DNA from: Bacillota bacterium
GTDB lineage: Bacteria; Bacillota; Sulfobacillia; Symbiobacteriales; ZC4RG38
Length of the DNA stretch: 7,997 bases
Direction: 5' to 3'
NCBI GenBank assembly: GCA_003242505.1
Contig: QGUP01000077.1
Span: forward strand, 1-7,997
Each line of letters starts with the position of its first letter. The stretch's first letter is position 1. The position numbers were made by a program, and so were the translations under genes. Of the stretch, positions 6,482 through 7,997 are shown piece after piece. Below the pieces are notes generated by a model that saw only the letters and a program-made list of their open reading frames with translations, was not told the DNA's origin and did no database searches.

Positions 6482-6529
6482 CGCAATGCGTGACCGTGAT
6501 TTGGCGCCATTCCCGGCGCTTCTGTAGCC

Positions 6530-6820
6530 CTAGGTCCCGGGCTTCTTCCAGCTGTCGGTGTTCTTGGGCTCCAGATCGGGATGGAGCTTGCGGAACTTGG
6601 CCAGCAGGGTCTCCACGGTGTCGGGATGGTCCTCGTCGGGCACAATCGCCTCCACCGGGCAGACGGACATGCACTGGCTCTCGCCGTAGAAGCCATAGCA
6701 CTCGGTGCACTTCTCGGGGTCAATCACATAGATGGAGTCACCGGGGCTGATGGCCTCGTTGGGGCACTCGGGCTCACAGGCCCCGCAGTTGATGCAGGTA
6801 TCAATAATCTTGACGGCCAT
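6530..6820 (-). CDS. 2[4Fe-4S] ferredoxin of the Allochromatium (Alvin)/YfhL type
   Basis: This is a small soluble electron carrier of 96 residues. The first cluster uses C9-x2-C12-x2-C15-x3-C19-P. The second is C38-x2-C41-x8-C50-x3-C54-P, in which the usual two-residue gap between the second and third cysteines is stretched to eight. With the polar C-terminal tail of about 35 residues after the second CP motif, this is the hallmark of the Alvin/YfhL ferredoxin group, whose clusters are known for very low and unequal potentials. The redox partner cannot be told from the neighbours. The ATG at 6820 has a near-ideal GGAGGTGA site 7 nt upstream. The gene has its own promoter and terminator, so it is probably monocistronic. 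Confidence 0.95.
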   Translation of the reverse strand: MAVKIIDTCINCGACEPECPNEAISPGDSIYVIDPEKCTECYGFYGESQCMSVCPVEAIVPDEDHPDTVETLLAKFRKLHPDLEPKNTDSWKKPGT

Positions 6821-6897
6821 GGCGACTTCACCTCCCTCCGGGGGCGCGCAGCCGCCGGCGGCGTGGATCCGCCAGCGGAACAGGCTCCGCAGCCTCT

Positions 6898-6927
6898 AGT
6901 ATACCATTCACCGTGCACACCGGACAA
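6898..6927 (-). promoter_or_regulatory. Sigma-A promoter of the ferredoxin gene
   Basis: On the minus strand, TTGTCC (-35, 6922-6927) is separated by 18 bp from TATACT (-10, 6898-6903). A TG one base upstream of the -10 gives an extended -10 (TGGTATACT). Transcription should start near 6891, giving a leader of about 70 nt. Just upstream of the -35 is TTCCA-CAC-TGGAA (6934-6946), a possible operator. The A+T-rich stretch stands out against the surrounding G+C-rich DNA. Confidence 0.75.
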
Positions 6928-6933
6928 TTGACA

Positions 6934-6946
6934 TTCCACACTGGAA
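6934..6946. promoter_or_regulatory. Short perfect dyad upstream of the ferredoxin -35, possible operator
   Basis: TTCCA and TGGAA are separated by CAC, giving a 13-bp perfect dyad 6 bp upstream of the -35 hexamer. Its position suits an activator or repressor half-site pair. It is short and could be chance. No regulator is encoded nearby. Confidence 0.3.
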
Positions 6947-6962
6947 CGGCTCGACACCCGGG

Positions 6963-7193
6963 CTACCGGCCGCCCCCCTCACTCCGCCGGAGCACCGCTA
7001 CCTCCGCCCCCTCCGGGATGGGGTCGGTCTCCGGCCAGTACCGGCCGTCCACAATCACCGCCAGGTCCGGACGGCCGTCAAGCCCCAGGTGAGCGAGGAG
7101 CCCCGCCGGGGTGATCCCCGGAGGGACCTCCTCCTCCCCCTTCCACACCCGCTGGCCCCGGAATTCCAGGTAGACCTCAAGCTGAATCCGCAC
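6963..7193 (-). CDS. Small ubiquitin-fold protein, ThiS/MoaD-like sulfur carrier candidate
   Basis: The 76-residue product resembles ThiS/MoaD: a strand-rich start (VRIQLEVYLEFRG), a helix (TPAGLLAHLGL), LAVIVDGRYWPETDPIPEGAEVAVLRR, then a Gly-rich end. The I-P-E-G-A-E-V-A-V-L stretch matches the conserved 'GDEVxxx' ending of sulfur carriers. In active carriers the chain ends in Gly-Gly, whose carboxylate is adenylated and thiolated. Here it ends SEGGGR, with one Arg beyond the glycines. The GTG at 7193 has GGGAGG (7203-7208) 9 nt upstream and gives the usual family size; the much longer open frame upstream is antisense to the next gene. No thiamine, molybdopterin or E1-like gene is in view, so the pathway is unknown. 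Confidence 0.7.
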   Translation of the reverse strand: MRIQLEVYLEFRGQRVWKGEEEVPPGITPAGLLAHLGLDGRPDLAVIVDGRYWPETDPIPEGAEVAVLRRSEGGGR

Positions 7194-7313
7194 CGGTCCT
7201 CGCCTCCCGAGCGTCTGCGGCCCCTGGGCTCCGGCGGGGTCGGACCCCGGCGGCAGGGAAAGCTGGGCCATCCGGCGGAAATGGATATACGAAGGAAAAG
7301 GAGGTTGAAATCC
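7194..7313. other. Divergent intergenic region between the ThiS/MoaD-like and split-barrel genes
   Basis: These 120 bp separate two divergently read genes and should hold both starts. A short dyad GGGGTC-G-GACCCC is at 7236-7248. The AAGGAGGT ribosome site of the plus-strand gene is at 7298-7305. I find no convincing promoter for either gene. A TATACG at 7286-7291 is too near the ribosome site and lacks a -35. Confidence 0.5.
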
Positions 7314-7790
7314 ATGGCAACGGCTCCGACTTCCGAACTGCCGCAGCCGCTGTTCGAGTTCATGCAGCGGCCCCGGATCACCGTCGTCACCACCCACAGC
7401 CCCGAGGGGCCGGGGGTGACCTGCAACGTCATCTCCTGGGTCCTGGCCCGGGACCCCCGCACCATCCGGATGATGGGCGACTCCCGCACCCGCTGGGTCC
7501 AGAACCTGAAGGCCGACCCCCGGGTCGCCCTGGTCATCCTGGGGGCCGAGGGGGCCTGGACCGTCTACGGCCAGGCCCGGATCCTGGCGGATCCCACCCC
7601 GGGGGTGCCCTTGCGGCTCGCCCTGATCGAGGTGACGGACCTGCAGGTCTACTCCTCCATGTTCTGGGGAGCCCGGCTCACCCAGGTGCCGGAGTGGGAG
7701 GTCACCTACGACCCGGCCCAGGCGGAGAAGCTGGACCAGCAGGTCTTCGCCGCGATGCGGGAGTTCAGCCCGCAGCCCCCGGAGCCGTAA
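7314..7790 (+). CDS. FMN-binding split-barrel protein, pyridoxamine 5'-phosphate oxidase-like
   Basis: This 158-residue protein looks like the pyridoxamine-phosphate-oxidase-like flavoprotein fold. It has an N-terminal helix (LPQPLFEFMQRPRITVV), then the strand pattern PGVTCNVISWVLARDPRTIRMMGD, then SRTRWVQNLKADPRVALVILG, the barrel segment typical of FMN-binding members. It continues AWTVYGQARIL. Members include FMN-dependent oxidoreductases, heme-degrading and F420-type proteins; the substrate cannot be assigned from sequence alone. The ATG at 7314 has a textbook AAGGAGGT 8 nt upstream, which rejects a longer in-frame start at 7089. It is the only plus-strand gene in the window. Its last 26 bp overlap the end of the convergent aldo/keto reductase. 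Confidence 0.8.
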   Translation: MATAPTSELPQPLFEFMQRPRITVVTTHSPEGPGVTCNVISWVLARDPRTIRMMGDSRTRWVQNLKADPRVALVILGAEGAWTVYGQARILADPTPGVPLRLALIEVTDLQVYSSMFWGARLTQVPEWEVTYDPAQAEKLDQQVFAAMREFSPQPPEP

Positions 7791-7997
7791 TTCCCCCGGG
7801 GCCATCCTGGGCAGCGGCGGCCGCGGCCTCGGCCCGTTCGGCCAGGGCGGCGGCCTCTTCCGCGCTCAGGGACCACTCCAGGGCGCCCAGGGCCTCCTGG
7901 AACTGCTCGAGGCTGGAGGTCCCGACGATAGCCGTGGAGACCGCCGGGTGGGCCAGCACCCAGTTGAGGGCCACCTGCAGCACCGGCCGCCCCAGCT
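7765..7997 (-). CDS. Aldo/keto reductase, C-terminal end (N-terminus beyond window edge)
   Basis: Seventy-six C-terminal residues are visible. LGRPVLQVALNWVLAHPAVSTAIVGTSSLEQ followed by EALGALEWSLSAEE is the characteristic last part of the NAD(P)H-dependent aldo/keto reductase barrel; the IVGTSS/LEQ segment contacts the cofactor's 2'-phosphate region. The frame is open to the right edge, so no true start is in view; the GTG at 7983 is internal. The chain ends in a low-complexity Ala-rich tail and GGITAPGAAG. Catalytic Tyr, Lys and His are outside the window. It converges on, and overlaps by 26 bp, the split-barrel gene. Confidence 0.88.
   Translation of the reverse strand, partial: LGRPVLQVALNWVLAHPAVSTAIVGTSSLEQFQEALGALEWSLSAEEAAALAERAEAAAAAAQDGPGGITAPGAAG

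Larger units (their letters stand above)
6213..6529. other. Intergenic region between the regulator and the ferredoxin gene
   Basis: This gap of about 317 bp holds the ferredoxin terminator and a 34-bp tandem repeat, both listed separately. The rest (about 6213-6350) has no convincing promoter. An ATG at 6318 (minus) has a purine-rich sequence resembling a ribosome site and begins MATAAKSIQEKRSAAQ, but its frame runs on through the regulator gene without a stop of its own until 5056, so I do not call it a gene. Confidence 0.6.

Noticed and set aside
6928..6933. Perfect TTGACA on the plus strand
   Set aside because: No acceptable -10 hexamer lies 16-18 bp downstream and no plus-strand gene follows.
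6724..6957. 77-codon minus-strand frame over the ferredoxin promoter
   Set aside because: It covers the promoter, leader and start of the ferredoxin in another frame and has no ribosome site or motif.
7089..7313. N-terminal extension of the split-barrel protein
   Set aside because: The extension is Arg/Pro-rich, is antisense to the ThiS/MoaD-like gene and has no ribosome site. ATG 7314 has an ideal one.
6963..7805. 280-codon minus-strand frame including the ThiS/MoaD-like protein
   Set aside because: Upstream of GTG 7193 it is antisense to the split-barrel gene and has shadow-frame composition.

Overview
The window is G+C-rich, roughly two thirds by eye. It has Firmicute-style ribosome binding sites (AGGAGG-type) and a LevR-type, sigma-54-dependent PTS regulator. 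This combination suggests a high-GC member of the Firmicutes such as Symbiobacterium or a relative. That placement is an inference from composition and gene content, not a database match.

About 80% of the window (positions 1 to 6212) is one minus-strand sugar-uptake module. In transcription order it holds a LevR/CelR-family activator (6212 to 3423), a short control region (about 3205-3460), and the PTS genes for a lactose/cellobiose-family transporter: EIIA, EIIB and EIIC. Last comes a glycoside hydrolase family 1 enzyme, probably a 6-phospho-beta-glucosidase, which runs off the left edge. The expected pathway is uptake and phosphorylation of a beta-glucoside such as cellobiose by EIIABC, followed by cleavage of the phosphorylated sugar by the hydrolase. 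The activator would read PTS phosphorylation state and switch on the operon with sigma-54 RNA polymerase.

The control region is the most interesting part. A near-perfect -24/-12 sigma-54 promoter (3338-3353) lies inside the loop of a perfect 17-bp inverted repeat (3314-3330 / 3358-3374), and a short T-run follows the repeat in the direction of transcription. Some 80 to 127 bp upstream of the predicted start are four phased GTGTATCG-type repeats that look like the activator's binding sites. Two of them overlap the end of the regulator gene. The regulator itself is interrupted by a single in-frame TAG (4878-4880), exactly between the AAA+ half and the PRD/EIIA/EIIB/PRD half. The two halves together are about the length of a normal LevR.

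The right part (6213-7997) is a set of smaller genes. First comes a roughly 317-bp gap with a 34-bp tandem repeat and a strong intrinsic terminator. Then come an 'Alvin-type' 2[4Fe-4S] ferredoxin with its own sigma-A promoter, a 76-residue ubiquitin-fold (ThiS/MoaD-like) protein with a GGGR tail, a divergent FMN split-barrel (pyridoxamine oxidase-like) protein, and the C-terminal end of an aldo/keto reductase cut by the right edge. No RNA genes, insertion sequences or CRISPR arrays were seen.
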